A DNA stretch of 64,000 bases from Dactylellina haptotyla (taxonomy: Eukaryota; Ascomycota; Orbiliomycetes; Orbiliales; Orbiliaceae), in NCBI GenBank assembly GCA_031310005.1, contig CM062387.1:806001-870000 (forward strand). Direction: 5' to 3'. Made by a program: the position numbers and the translations under genes. Shown here in pieces: positions 1-10,425 of this stretch. Every line of letters begins with the position of its first letter. Positions within the stretch are counted from its first letter, which is position 1. Under the pieces are notes generated by a model. That model was not told where the DNA came from. It worked only from the letters and a program-made list of their open reading frames with translations, and did not search any database.

Positions 1-836
1 CCAAGCAGCGTGAATTGGCGGAGAGGACGAGACGGCGGAGGCGTGGAACCGGGAGCTGCATTGACGGGGCTTGCTTGAGTCTGCCGCCTTCGAGGTGGGC
101 TCGGAGCCCGGGGTAGAATGTCCCTCCGTAGCAATGCTTCGAATGCTGAAGAAGATGACGTGGTGGCGGTTCTTTGAAGAGACTGAGAGTTTGTGTTCTC
201 TTGTGGGGTGCTGGTAGATGGGGCGGTCAGTGGAGCCCAGCCGTACAGCGACTGGGATTCGCCAGGTCTGAGGATTGTGGGCCGAGATCCGTACCCACTA
301 TTGCTGCTGCTGCTGCTGCTGCCGCTGCCGCTATCGTTGTTGTTATTATTGGCGTTACTATTGCTATTGCTGATACTATTGCTGCTGGTACTGTTGTTTC
401 GTTCTTCGATTGATCTTCGAGATAAAGGGGGCGAGCTTTCTTGATATCTCTGGCGTTCTCTGCTTCTACGATTGGCGGAGTGTCTGGCAAAGCTAGTGGC
501 TTCTTCCAAGGCTCGATGCGCTAAATCGACAGCGTTTTCGATTGCCCGTGTGCCTTCTCGATCAACTATGCCCATGGGTGGGATTGCATTGACTATCGAG
601 GACGGAGGCGGAGTTCGAGCAGCCCGCGGCCTCGATGGTTGCAGAGACTCGCGCCTTGACCTGACAGGTCGTGATTCGGAGGGATTGGCTACCGTCGTAG
701 GCTGCATATTTGCATGTTGTGATTGCTGGGAATGCTGGCCGTCAGCTTGGTGATGAGGTTGGGCCACCGATGGTTCCAGTAGGTCCAGATAAGCGGTTAT
801 AGGAGGGAGTTCCTGCAAAGCCAGCGCACCAGACAT
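1..836 (-). CDS. N-terminal part of a Ser/Asn-rich low-complexity protein (runs off window)
   Basis: The minus strand is open from an ATG at 836 down to the window edge, giving 278 codons with no stop. The N-terminus reads MSGALALQELPPITAYLD. A helical, charged stretch around residues 95-120 (RAIENAVDLAHRALEEA) follows. Next comes a low-complexity tract of Ser and Asn encoded by the trinucleotide repeats at about 301-397, then Pro/Arg-rich segments (RDILPRAPSPPRRR). No catalytic domain is visible in the part present. An in-frame TAG lies eight codons upstream of the ATG inside a possible splice acceptor (TTTTCTAG/G). The exon could therefore start at about 857 and add VWTESTD before this Met, so the start is uncertain. 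I do not recognise the family. Most of the protein lies to the left of the window. Confidence 0.6.
   Translation of the reverse strand, partial: MSGALALQELPPITAYLDLLEPSVAQPHHQADGQHSQQSQHANMQPTTVANPSESRPVRSRRESLQPSRPRAARTPPPSSIVNAIPPMGIVDREGTRAIENAVDLAHRALEEATSFARHSANRRSRERQRYQESSPPLSRRSIEERNNSTSSNSISNSNSNANNNNNDSGSGSSSSSSNSGYGSRPTILRPGESQSLYGWAPLTAPSTSTPQENTNSQSLQRTATTSSSSAFEALLRRDILPRAPSPPRRRQTQASPVNAAPGSTPPPSRPLRQFTLL
301..397. repeat. Trinucleotide repeat tract (TGC/TTG/TAT type)
   Basis: Imperfect triplet array starting with about seven TGC units and drifting to GTT/ATT units. On the minus strand it encodes the Asn/Ser homopolymer region of the partial gene at 1-836, so it is a coding microsatellite. 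Confidence 0.75.
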
Positions 837-3800
837 GTCAGTCGATTCGGTCCAAACCTAGAAAAGAAAGCTCGTTGAAAAAAGGTTTCCACCCTCCCCA
901 GCTGCTGCCCTGTTGGAATGCCTGCTCGCAGGCGGTTGCATGAAAAAAAACTAGCTAGCTAGTTATCTCTCTGCGTGCGCAAAGCAGTGGAGTTTCCTGG
1001 TTTCTCTCTCTAGGTTCGGGTTTTATTTTTATTTTTTTTGGTCTGATCTCAATAATGACAGGCATCAAAAGATATCCACTGATGCATGTACCTTTCCTTC
1101 ACTTGCAGAGAGCCTTCTATTTATTGCGAACCCGGCTGCAGGCAGCCACGAGCCGCCGCCTCCTAGGGGCAGGGAGCGAGGCAGGGAGATACGGAGGCAA
1201 GATATACAGTGTGACGCTGTGTGATAGCGAGGGCTCTTGTCGGACTTACAATCGGCGGATTTGCAGGCGGCATGGAAGAATAGGGGTTACGGCGAGTCGC
1301 AGACGGGTCTGATCGAGTGAAGATATGCTTATATCGCTTATTGCACCCTGTCAGCAGGACCGAAGAGGCATAAGCAGTCGCAGAAGCAGGAGGGAAACGA
1401 GCGCCGGGCGGTTCGTTGCCTGAGGATATCGGATAAGGGCAGCGGAGAAGGGCGATTCCACCCACCTCAGATCATGGAGAAGGCGACCACAGGCTGGGCT
1501 ACGGCGAGAGGTCCTGAGAGAGAGCCCGGTTTGCGAGCATCTGAGGGCCGAAGCAGGTCGTCGTCGGGGTCGAGAGAGCGAGCGAGCGAGGTGCGGCGGC
1601 GGCGGTCGAGTCTGATCTATGGAGGTTGATGATGATTTGCTGGAGTGTGGTTTGCCCGCCGTCCGAACCGATTTGATTTGACGGGGCGAACAGACTAAAG
1701 ATTGCCCACCGGACAGGGCGAGAACTCGACCGCTGGACCTTCAAAGGGCATTTCTTTCCCGTTGCAGTAATTTTGGGCCCTCAAACACAGCGAGGACCTG
1801 CCGGATGCATGCTGAGCCAATAACAGGGCCCCGATCGTTTGGATCGAGGAGGGCGATTTGACATATTATCAGCCAGCCGGGCTGTGGGCAGGTATGCGAG
1901 TCGGCCCCGACGATGGTATATTTGTCACCCCGTTCGTATCGCTGATGTTCTTACTAAAGTACCGACGACGACTTCACTTTTAGCCAGCCGTCAGCGGAGC
2001 GAGCGAGCCAGGCTGGGGGCTTGTCCCGTTTATTACTTATGGCAAATGCAATGCATATAGGGTTGGATTGATATATATCCATATCGATATCTATATCTCA
2101 ATGCTATCACGGCACCGCATGAGGCCTCCTGTGCACCGTGCCTTGTCGCATACAAACCCAAACACTCTCCGCCAGAGTACTTATAGAAGCCGATATCACA
2201 GAGCGAGCGGTGATAGATAGGGTTTTGCATCGTTCCAAAAAAGCCGGTGGCTTAAACTCGGTTCCGGAGTGCAGAAATGATGGAGCTCCGGATCCATGGC
2301 GTGACCGGTTAAGATGCCACAAACCCGTCCCCCCCTTCGAAATTTCACAACGGCTCGAACCGTGAACACATGAGGATATCACCAGAAGCAGTCAGCAAAT
2401 CAACCGACGAAGACGCCGTTCTTCTCTTGCATTTTTGTGTGTGTGCGCCGCTGTGTGTGACCGACGCTTCTCCCCTCCCTCCTCGGAGGCCGATGAACAC
2501 AGTCCAGCCAGATCCCTATTTCGGAGAGTGGCATCGATAACTCTCGTCTCGATGCAAGAGAGAACATTTTCCCATCTTTTGCAGCTCTGGGGATCACATG
2601 ATACGACGGCATGCAGGGACGCAGGTTCTCGCTCAACTAGCAATTGATATGCACCATGCGTGAGAGAAGAAAAAAAACTTTTTCCTTTTCCCAGCCCTTC
2701 TCACTCGTCGCCTCGGCTACATGTTCAGCAGAAGCCCCTCCAAGAATGAAGCTAGTCGCTAGCTGTTTCTTCTATACAACCGCTGAAGGGCTAGCATTCA
2801 CCCTGCCAGAAGGATAAAAGGTTCTAACTGTCTATCCTTCCTTTCCAAAATGTTAGGTTTTACAGCGTTCATGGTTGTTGACATGGAAGCTTCGTTCTGC
2901 GCCCATTCGATCTGGCCGGATAGAGCTTAGCCCATACAATGAACGCCTGGCAGGAAACCGAAGGAAAGAAAAAAAGCCTCCTAAGTTTTGTTTCAACGGT
3001 TGTGCAACTACCAAACCGTTCGACCGACACGAAGCTAAGAAGTCTGCATGGAGCTAAATGACTCTCCCCAGCATTATCTCTGCCTATGTCACGCCTAATC
3101 CCCAAAAAACGGCTCTTATCGCGAACCTCTCAATAGCAATTCCTCTTATAGGTTGGCAAGAAAGAAAATTTTGGAAAAAGAGTATAGGAAAAAAGAACTG
3201 CCTACCAGGCACCATTCCACTTTGCAGCTAAGGGGGAGCGCCAACCAGACCGCCTGCTCCAATAGCGATATGAAAAGAAAAGAAGAAAATAAAGCATTCG
3301 TGTCCAGCTCACAAGGCCAACAGAAGAATTACCGTGATGCTATCGCAAATTCACCACCTGCCCATACAGAATTTCGGTTGAAGCCTTGAACATTTAGCGA
3401 GATCAAGATACTCTTAACAGAGGTCCCAAGAAATCGTCACCTCCGGAGCGAGATCCCTGTCAAGACCCCGCCACATGGCAGATCGTTTTCGCTTCTGTAC
3501 CAGTCAACGAACCTTCTTTTTTGTTTCTGCGCCTGCCCCTAGAGCAAACTGAAATCAAAAATGGCGGGCTTGTCTATCCTCATGCATACTTCCTGGTTGT
3601 CCCCCGGAAGGTTAAACCATGGAGATGTTGTTTTGATTCGACTTCGAAAAAGGAAAGGCCATACTTGCATCTCCCAATCTTGAGGATCATGTTGCAAGAT
3701 GGAGATCATTAATTCGCTAAGCCGGATTATCAGTTGCATGGAGATATGCTGGCGCAAACTGAACACCGCTTTGCGTTGGGTAGCTTCGAAGAAAAGGAAA

Positions 3801-5006
3801 AGAGACCCACCCGTCCTAGCTCCGGCACCCGGCTCATTCGAAATCCTCCAGCGGAGCTGTCGTCCTTTAGCCAATATCTGCTTGCAAGCTGTTCACAAGG
3901 AGCCGGCGATGGTGCGCATTATATAGATTGCGAAATACAATTGGGGGATCATGAGCTAGGTTAGAGAACCAGCTAGGGGGATAGGGCTAACGAAAAAGAA
4001 AGAAGCAAAGAGCAAAGGAGCATAATCAAGCGCCAATAGCTGCAGCTCGCACAGATCTCAATCAGCGCCAGGTGCTCCATCATGACGCAAAGCAGCTATT
4101 TTGTCCGGCCTTCTAGACCAGTTTGAGGTACTGGCTGGTTTTTCCGATTGTTGAACCGGTAGCTAAAATAAAAACCCTTGCCATTGGAATTATTCGGAGG
4201 CATCCTTCGAGAATTCACTCGGGTCATACGTTTTGAAACTCCTCTCCGACTCGCACCACGACCATGTCCCATTTTATCCCGTGGGTTCAGACGGACGCTC
4301 CTGGGAGTTCCTGGGCTATCTCTACGTTAGCGGGGCCATAGCGGGAAAAATCAGGATATGGGTCCCTTTTTTCTTCTCCCCTCGAGAAGCAACCTACTTA
4401 CCCTCAACAGAGGGAAGATACCGGCCAACATGCCCTGTTGACGCACGAGCAAGAGAACGAGAACTCGAGACGGACAAGCCTTTGGCAACCTCCTCTTCCT
4501 CTTGCTACTCTTCTTCGCCTTCTTCCCCTTTTCTTTCTTCCTCTCGCATCATCGTACTAACAGTGCTGTTGCTGCTCCACCATACCCCCCGACGTATTTA
4601 TACTGCCCCGGGGCTCTCTGGCTTGGATGCAAGAAGTCGCATTTTATTCTCCATTGCAACCCTGCCTAGATTTTTCCGTCCTCTGCGCTCTGATACCTCG
4701 CTCTCCTACTCAATTATTTTTTCCCGCGCCCGACACCACTCCGTTTCTATAAGAACCTCCCATTTATTATCCTCTTCCTCCTTCTCTCTTCTCTTCATAC
4801 CACATAATACTCCTCTCTTCTTGTCCTTCCGCAGTGGTCCGTAAAATTCACCAGTGCGCACGTTGATATAACAAACCAACCAGCCAAGCACGTCAAACGA
4901 TTGAACACCTCATAAAGCCACCCCTCCATACACGCATACGACAAATCATCAACCCTTTTTTCTTTTTCTTTTTTCTTTTCGAAAAATACCACATACACAT
5001 ACAATC
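837..5006. other. Gene-free upstream region shared by two divergent genes
   Basis: Over 4 kb separates the minus-strand start at 836 from the plus-strand start at 5007. All open frames are short and have no protein-like composition. It contains a perfect 16-bp palindrome (949-964), GAGC tetranucleotide runs near 1580 and 2000, and a long pyrimidine-rich tract at 4480-4560. A TATTTATA element lies at 4595-4602. The pyrimidine tract and the TATA-like site fit the promoter and leader of the dehydratase gene. I see nothing else in it. Confidence 0.6.
949..964. repeat. 16-bp perfect palindrome built on AGCTAGCT
   Basis: AACTAGCTAGCTAGTT is self-complementary over 16 bases. It lies about 115 bases upstream of the minus-strand ATG at 836. 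The same AGCTAGCT core recurs in several other intergenic places in the window. Confidence 0.8.
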
Positions 5007-6418
5007 ATGGCGAAAATCACATCGATAGAGTACTTTCGCGTTCTGCCCCGTTGGCTCTTTGTGAAAGTTTCTTCTGATGATGGCCAATACGGATGGGGCG
5101 AAGCCACGCTTGAAGGCCATACTGAAGCTGTTGAGGGAGCTCTGGAAGAGCTCACAATCCGCTTTGTCGGCTATGATCCCGAGTAAGTTTCACTTTGTAT
5201 ATTCTGAGATTTTGAGAAAAAAGTGATCCAGCCTGCGTGGGGTGACCTTATTGATTCATTTCGACTAATCAACTTTTGTCTGCGCAGCCAAATCGAGCAC
5301 ATCTGGCAAACCGCCTGGCGCTTGGGCTTCTATCGTGGGGGAGCAGTTTTCATGTCCGCTCTCGCAGGGCTAGACATCGCCTTGTGGGATTTAAAAGGTT
5401 AGAGCTTCCATAAGAGTCTTCCACGTGTGTCAGACGGCTGACCATAGTATTTCTTTTTGAGCAGGACGCAAGCTGGGTGTTCCCGTCTATCAATTGCTTG
5501 GTGGAAAGGTTCGAGACAAGTGTCAGGTGTACGCATGGATTGGTGGAGACCGTCCTGCCGATGTCGAAGCGCAAGGGTACGTACGGACTCCAAGTTTTTA
5601 CGAGGGTAGCAGAGATATGGTGCGAACCAGCCGCTGACACGCATATCGGGTGGTTTTACAGGAAAACTCGTATCGCTCAAGGTTTCAAAACGATCAAGAT
5701 GAATGCTACGGAAGACTTGGGTTGGCTGGATTCCCCAGCTGCTTTGCAAGCTTCAGTGAAGCGATTGGAAGCGGTCAAGAAGCTCGGCCTTGATGTTGGG
5801 CTTGACTTCCACGGCCGAGTCCACAAGCCAATGGCGAAACAGCTTGCAAAGCTCCTTGAACCACATCAGCCACTGTTCATTGAGGAACCACTTCTCTCTG
5901 AGCATATTGAGGGAATCAAGCATTTCTCCAACCAGACCACCATCCCAATTGCACTTGGAGAACGTCTTTACCACCGCTGGGATGTCAAGCCTTTCCTCGA
6001 AGCTTCCGCTATTGATATCCTCCAACCTGATGTCAGCCATTGTGGAGGGATCAGCGAAGCTCGTCGCATCGCCGCGATGTGTGAGGCGTACGATGTCGGC
6101 ATCGCCCCGCACTGCCCTCTCGGACCAATCGCGCTGGCCGCGGCCCTACAGATCGATGCCACTTGCCCGAATTTCGTCATCCAGGAAATGTCGCTCGGTA
6201 TCCATTACAATAGCATGCACCAAAGCACCTACGATCTGCTAAACTACCTCAAAAACCCGAAAGTCTTTGATGTCAAGGATGGGTATGTCCTGGTCCCAAC
6301 TGGTGTGGGGTTGGGCATTGAGGTGGACGAGGAGGAAGTCCGTAAGGTTTCCAAGAACTGTAAAGCCTGGCGTGCCCTCGAATTTTACGGTCCAGACGGC
6401 TCGGTCCGCGAATGGTAG
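5007..6418 (+). CDS. D-galactonate dehydratase-like enzyme (enolase superfamily)
   Basis: Four exons: 5007-5182, 5288-5397, 5465-5576, 5662-6418. All introns are GT-AG with CTGAC-like branch sites, and the product is 384 aa (E. coli DgoD is 382 aa). The family dehydrates D-galactonate to 2-keto-3-deoxygalactonate. The mandelate racemase/muconate lactonizing barrel is complete. DFHGRVHKP supplies Asp181 and the catalytic His183. FIEEP supplies Glu207, and [13 protein letters not shown] supplies Glu233. [10 protein letters not shown] supplies the catalytic His283. All five sit exactly two residues before the DgoD positions 183, 185, 209, 235 and 285. The N-terminal capping domain starts [14 protein letters not shown], and no signal peptide is seen, so it is probably cytosolic. 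The start has a clean CAATCATGG context. No sugar-acid pathway partner lies next to it. Substrate could be a related aldonate; L-galactonate dehydratase (LGD1 type) is less likely because it is longer with a different N-terminus. Confidence 0.93.
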
Positions 6419-7398
6419 CTGCGGCTGTTGAAAAAATTTTCTTTCTCAGTTTTTCCAATCACGTCTCCTTCTCTCTCGTTTCGGTCACTGCTGGGTCATA
6501 TTTTTCTTTCCATCGGTAAGTTTTTAATCAGCACCTGTTTTTGATTCCTTTTCTCCCCCTCGCAGGATATCATTTCACTTTTGTTCCATCTGATTGCATC
6601 ATGCATGGCTTCTGTCTCGGCCACGAATCATGCATCATACAAGCAATGATGGATTAAAAACTATCAAAAGGGTCCATTGGCTCCTCTGATTCCCCCATTT
6701 GTACTCCTCCAATCGGTTACTAACGGACGGTACAGGTATATTCTAGAGCAGCGCTGTTCCCGTTTTCCCTTTTATCTCCTTCAACACGAAAGACCATAGA
6801 TCGCCTGCGAAATCTTCAATTGTATTTCCCACTTTTCCTGCATATACTTTTCCTTGTGTGTTCAGGGGTGTCCATTTCCTTCCAAATTCTCTCTAATACT
6901 TCCTTTTTCCTTTAAGACTTTTTTCCATCATGGTGGGGGTTCTCTTATAGACTACGGCTCTGGCGATACACCTTTCCATTTCCTGTCAATTGCAAGCGAA
7001 AGAAAAATAAAGAATCTAAAGAAAAACCATCTCAGTTTAATGATATATTTGTTTTCATTATTCAGTAGTTTATACTCTCCTTCTCCCAGTTCTTCCACTT
7101 TTAATTTTTTGAAAAATATTACAAAAATGAGGGGCAATCTGGTTCGGAAGGTGGGGCTATGCGACCCCGAACAAAACCAAGATTAAAAAAAAAATTGAGC
7201 TTAATACCAGCAAACTGAAAAAAAAAAAAATAAAAAAAATTTAGTAGCGAGCTAACTTCTGCTTGCTGCATGTGCATGCGAACGAGCCAATGGAACCACG
7301 TCTACTCGCCTACTTCCTGGTGGTTCCTCCCCATCCCCCAGTTTCTTTTTCAACTCTCATCGTGGGGGTACTCAGAGAAAAAAACACTAAAACAAAAA

Positions 7399-7418
7399 CA
7401 CACACACGCACACACACT
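7399..7418. repeat. CA dinucleotide microsatellite
   Basis: About ten CA units interrupted once by CG. It is in non-coding sequence about 1 kb downstream of the dehydratase gene. Confidence 0.8.
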
Positions 7419-8413
7419 ACATACATATGTACGAAAAATAGCCACCAAGTACCGGACGCCAGAAAGCAAGACCAAGACAGGCAGGCAGGCGTTTACCCCC
7501 GCCTGCATGAAGGCATGCATGCATAGCGTGAGCAACCCCAAGGCCCGCCATGGTCCGTTCATTATATTATTTCGTTTTTTATATACCCTTTCAACCAGGA
7601 AGGGAAGGAAACGCCGTTCGTTCAAGGTTTGGGGTTCAGGTGTCACAAGGGAACAACTGGTGGGATTTTCGTTTGTCGATATAATAGTTTTCCTCTCACT
7701 CTCTTAGAGGCCATAACTTCTGGCATTCAACCTATCACTTATACAGGCACTGCGCATACCATTAAGTAGCTATAATGGTTGCATCTTCAATTGACGTCTC
7801 ATTATGCGTATCGATATTTTAGCCCCTCCTTGGAGCCAAAAGCGGCACTAGCTCTGTTCTTCCCCCCAACAACTTAAGACGCTCATTTAATGCCCTACAC
7901 CTTTTTTTCTCTTCTAATGTATATGTCATTGATGCAATGTCCGGTTCACGTCCAATCCGTGGTTTCTTAAATCTTGGATCAATATTCGTATCTCTAAGCT
8001 AGCTAGTTCGAATATGATGTGCTCTGACGTCTTTGTACGCCTGTCAAGCGACCTTTCGCCTTGCTTTTCCAACTTTATTTGTTGAATTTAATCGTCTTTC
8101 TAAAACGGGGCTCGATCGATCCCTATGGTTTCCCTAGATTCCGTTTCTTGGCTCTGGCGAACTCAGCCCAGGTTTTCCATGCAACGGCAAATGCATTGTC
8201 GTACCTTATTAATCCGTCCTTCCGATATGTCATTTGCGGAGCTGCACCTATCATGAGATGCATATCGTTTCTTCCAATTACTCGATGAGATTCCGTTATC
8301 AAAGGAATGCACGCGCTACCTAAGTCTCTAATCCTCTATCGTGACGATAACTCAATATCTACAAATAGAAATAAACAAAAACAAGATAGAAGTTAAAATA
8401 CAAAGCTAGCTAC

Positions 8414-8734
8414 CTATCGAGAAATAGCCTCCTCTGCCGCACTAACCGTCCCGACCGTTCCACGAGGAAGCATCACAGCTGTTCCCAATGACCAAAAGAA
8501 GTCTTGTAAACCCTTGTCTATATACTCCCACACTGCTTTTTCTTCTCGCGATGATACATAGCCACAGGGTTGCCCTATCCATCTACTGACCGACATACCC
8601 CAGAGATCATCTATGTTACCCCCCTCCGGGTCGGTTCTAACCCAAATTAAAACGCCCGCCGGACAATCCGTTACCCAGACCCATGCATCAGTTACGATCC
8701 CTCTTTCCCCATCCCGCTCTGCGACTGCACTCAC
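8414..8734 (-). CDS. Doubtful protein-like open frame without a good ATG
   Basis: A 106-codon frame with balanced, globular-looking composition and several tryptophans, for example TDAWVWVTDCPAGVLIW and KAVWEYIDKGLQDFFWSLG. The first codon of the frame is GTG, and the first in-frame ATG lies only in its middle. A donor-like GTGAG and an acceptor-like GTGCAG lie at its upstream edge, so it could be an internal or last exon. I could not find a matching upstream exon. There is no recognised family. It may be a chance frame or a gene remnant. Confidence 0.15.
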   Translation of the reverse strand: MSAVAERDGERGIVTDAWVWVTDCPAGVLIWVRTDPEGGNIDDLWGMSVSRWIGQPCGYVSSREEKAVWEYIDKGLQDFFWSLGTAVMLPRGTVGTVSAAEEAISR

Positions 8735-10425
8735 CCCACTCGGCCACTATCCCTCCCTCCCTCATTCGGTCGATATCAAATCAAAAGATCTACCAATTTG
8801 TCCCAAAAATCTGACAACCCAGTTGCTTTCCCCCACGTACATTTTAATTCCCCACCTAAAAAGACGACATCAATACATCCAAGGAGTAAAGACCAAAGAA
8901 CGATGGGGGCAGAGAAAAGAAAAAGAAAAAAAGGAAAAATCCTCGTCAGGTACCTGCAGAGAAATATGGGGTGGGTGGGTGAGCTCTATTATGAGCCTCA
9001 TAGGCGACCTTACTTCCCATTACATCACTTGCATACTCGCTCGCCCCTCCCCCGCCGGCTGTGGGGTGTTCCTTAGGCTCCTGCTCCCGTGATCGGCCGT
9101 TGATTCGGTTCTTTTGCGTCGTATATGTAATCCGATCGGTTCGAACCAATAGTATCTATTTCTGTTTCTATTGCATGGCTTTTCATATGAATTCTTCCTT
9201 TTTTTTTTTACTATCATCGTCGGCGTGGATGGACTGTGGTTTTCGAGAATAGTATTATTTATACCTGGGATACGGGTTCGTATCAATAATTTATAGATGT
9301 GGTACCTCAGTGTAGAAGTGGTTTGATATCTATAGAAAACAGAGGACTCGAGTGGTTCAACATTCGTGATATGTGTCGAGAGACACATTAGTTGATCCAG
9401 GTAGAAAGAATCACAATCGTCTTTACGCGCAGGTGGCTTCTTTAACCTGATGAGAAATAATAGTTTACGATACCAAATATTTATTGAGCGATTGAGAGAT
9501 GTTTTTCTTGTTATATTCAATTCCTTTTTGTGTCCAGCATTAAAATAACGACAAAACCTTTCCTCGAAGGTTTTGTAAACTGCCTGGCGAGCTAGCTAAG
9601 TTGTAGGATTTTGTTTTTGTTTTGATCTTGAAAAGGAAATGAGAAGACAGGGAAATTCCTTGGTATCAAGTAGAAAAGAAAAGAGGAGAAAGCCATCTCC
9701 AAAAGGTAACGAGGTGGGTAATAACAAAGGAAAGGAATAAAGACGAAACCCATATAATGTATGCATTTTTAAAAGGAAAAACAGTAAACCGACAAGTGAC
9801 AGCTATGATCAAGTAATTGAACGAGAAAGGAAAAACAGAAAGGACAATGTTTAGACGCTAAAGACCAAACGAAATAAGGGAAGAGAAAAGATAACACGCA
9901 GTATAGATGAGATTATGAAACCTAGTTTAGGAGGTAAAAGGGAAAGAGAGAAAGCGAAGAGGAGATTCGAAGGGAATATAATAAGAACTCATTTTCACCG
10001 CTTTAACTTTTTCTCTGTTAGCCCTTTTAGCATTTTTCCCAATTGTAGTGCTTTTCGGTTTTCCGGACCATCTGCTTTGTAGTTTGCGCGCTAGCATTAA
10101 AAAAGGAGTCGAAAAGAGACCATATCGTGATGAACGAGCGTCCAGACGGAGGTTCTGTGAGATATATTTTCCGGGTAAAGGAATAAAATAAATAAATAGA
10201 GGACCCCAACCCATTTTGCAAAGGAGAAAAAGTATTCACAGCGAAGGTGAAGAATAGGCCAAATGAAATGACAAGCACGTAAACACCCGTTGTATATATT
10301 TTTGGTAAAGGGAATAAAAGACAACCCGCCGAGTAAAGCTCCAGTAGACAAAAGCAGAAATCGAAATATTTTGAGGGATAAAGAAAAAGACAAGTGGTAT
10401 CCTTTTTGTGCAACGAGCGAGTTTT

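Larger units (their letters stand above)
6419..10425. other. 4-kb gene-free region between convergent genes
   Basis: Both flanking genes end into this interval (plus-strand stop at 6418, minus-strand stop at 10426). It holds a CA microsatellite at 7399-7418, A- and T-rich 3'-UTR-like sequence, three AGCTAGCT palindromes (7997, 8404, 9590), and one protein-like open frame at 8414-8734 that is listed separately. No convincing multi-exon gene is visible. Confidence 0.6.

Noticed and set aside
4233-4844. 203-codon frame upstream of the dehydratase gene
   Set aside because: Begins at TTG and its Ser/Leu/Phe-rich content simply reflects the pyrimidine-rich promoter tract.
9130-9150. GGTTCGAACC resembling a tRNA B box
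   Set aside because: It is just a palindrome; no A box or cloverleaf upstream on either strand.
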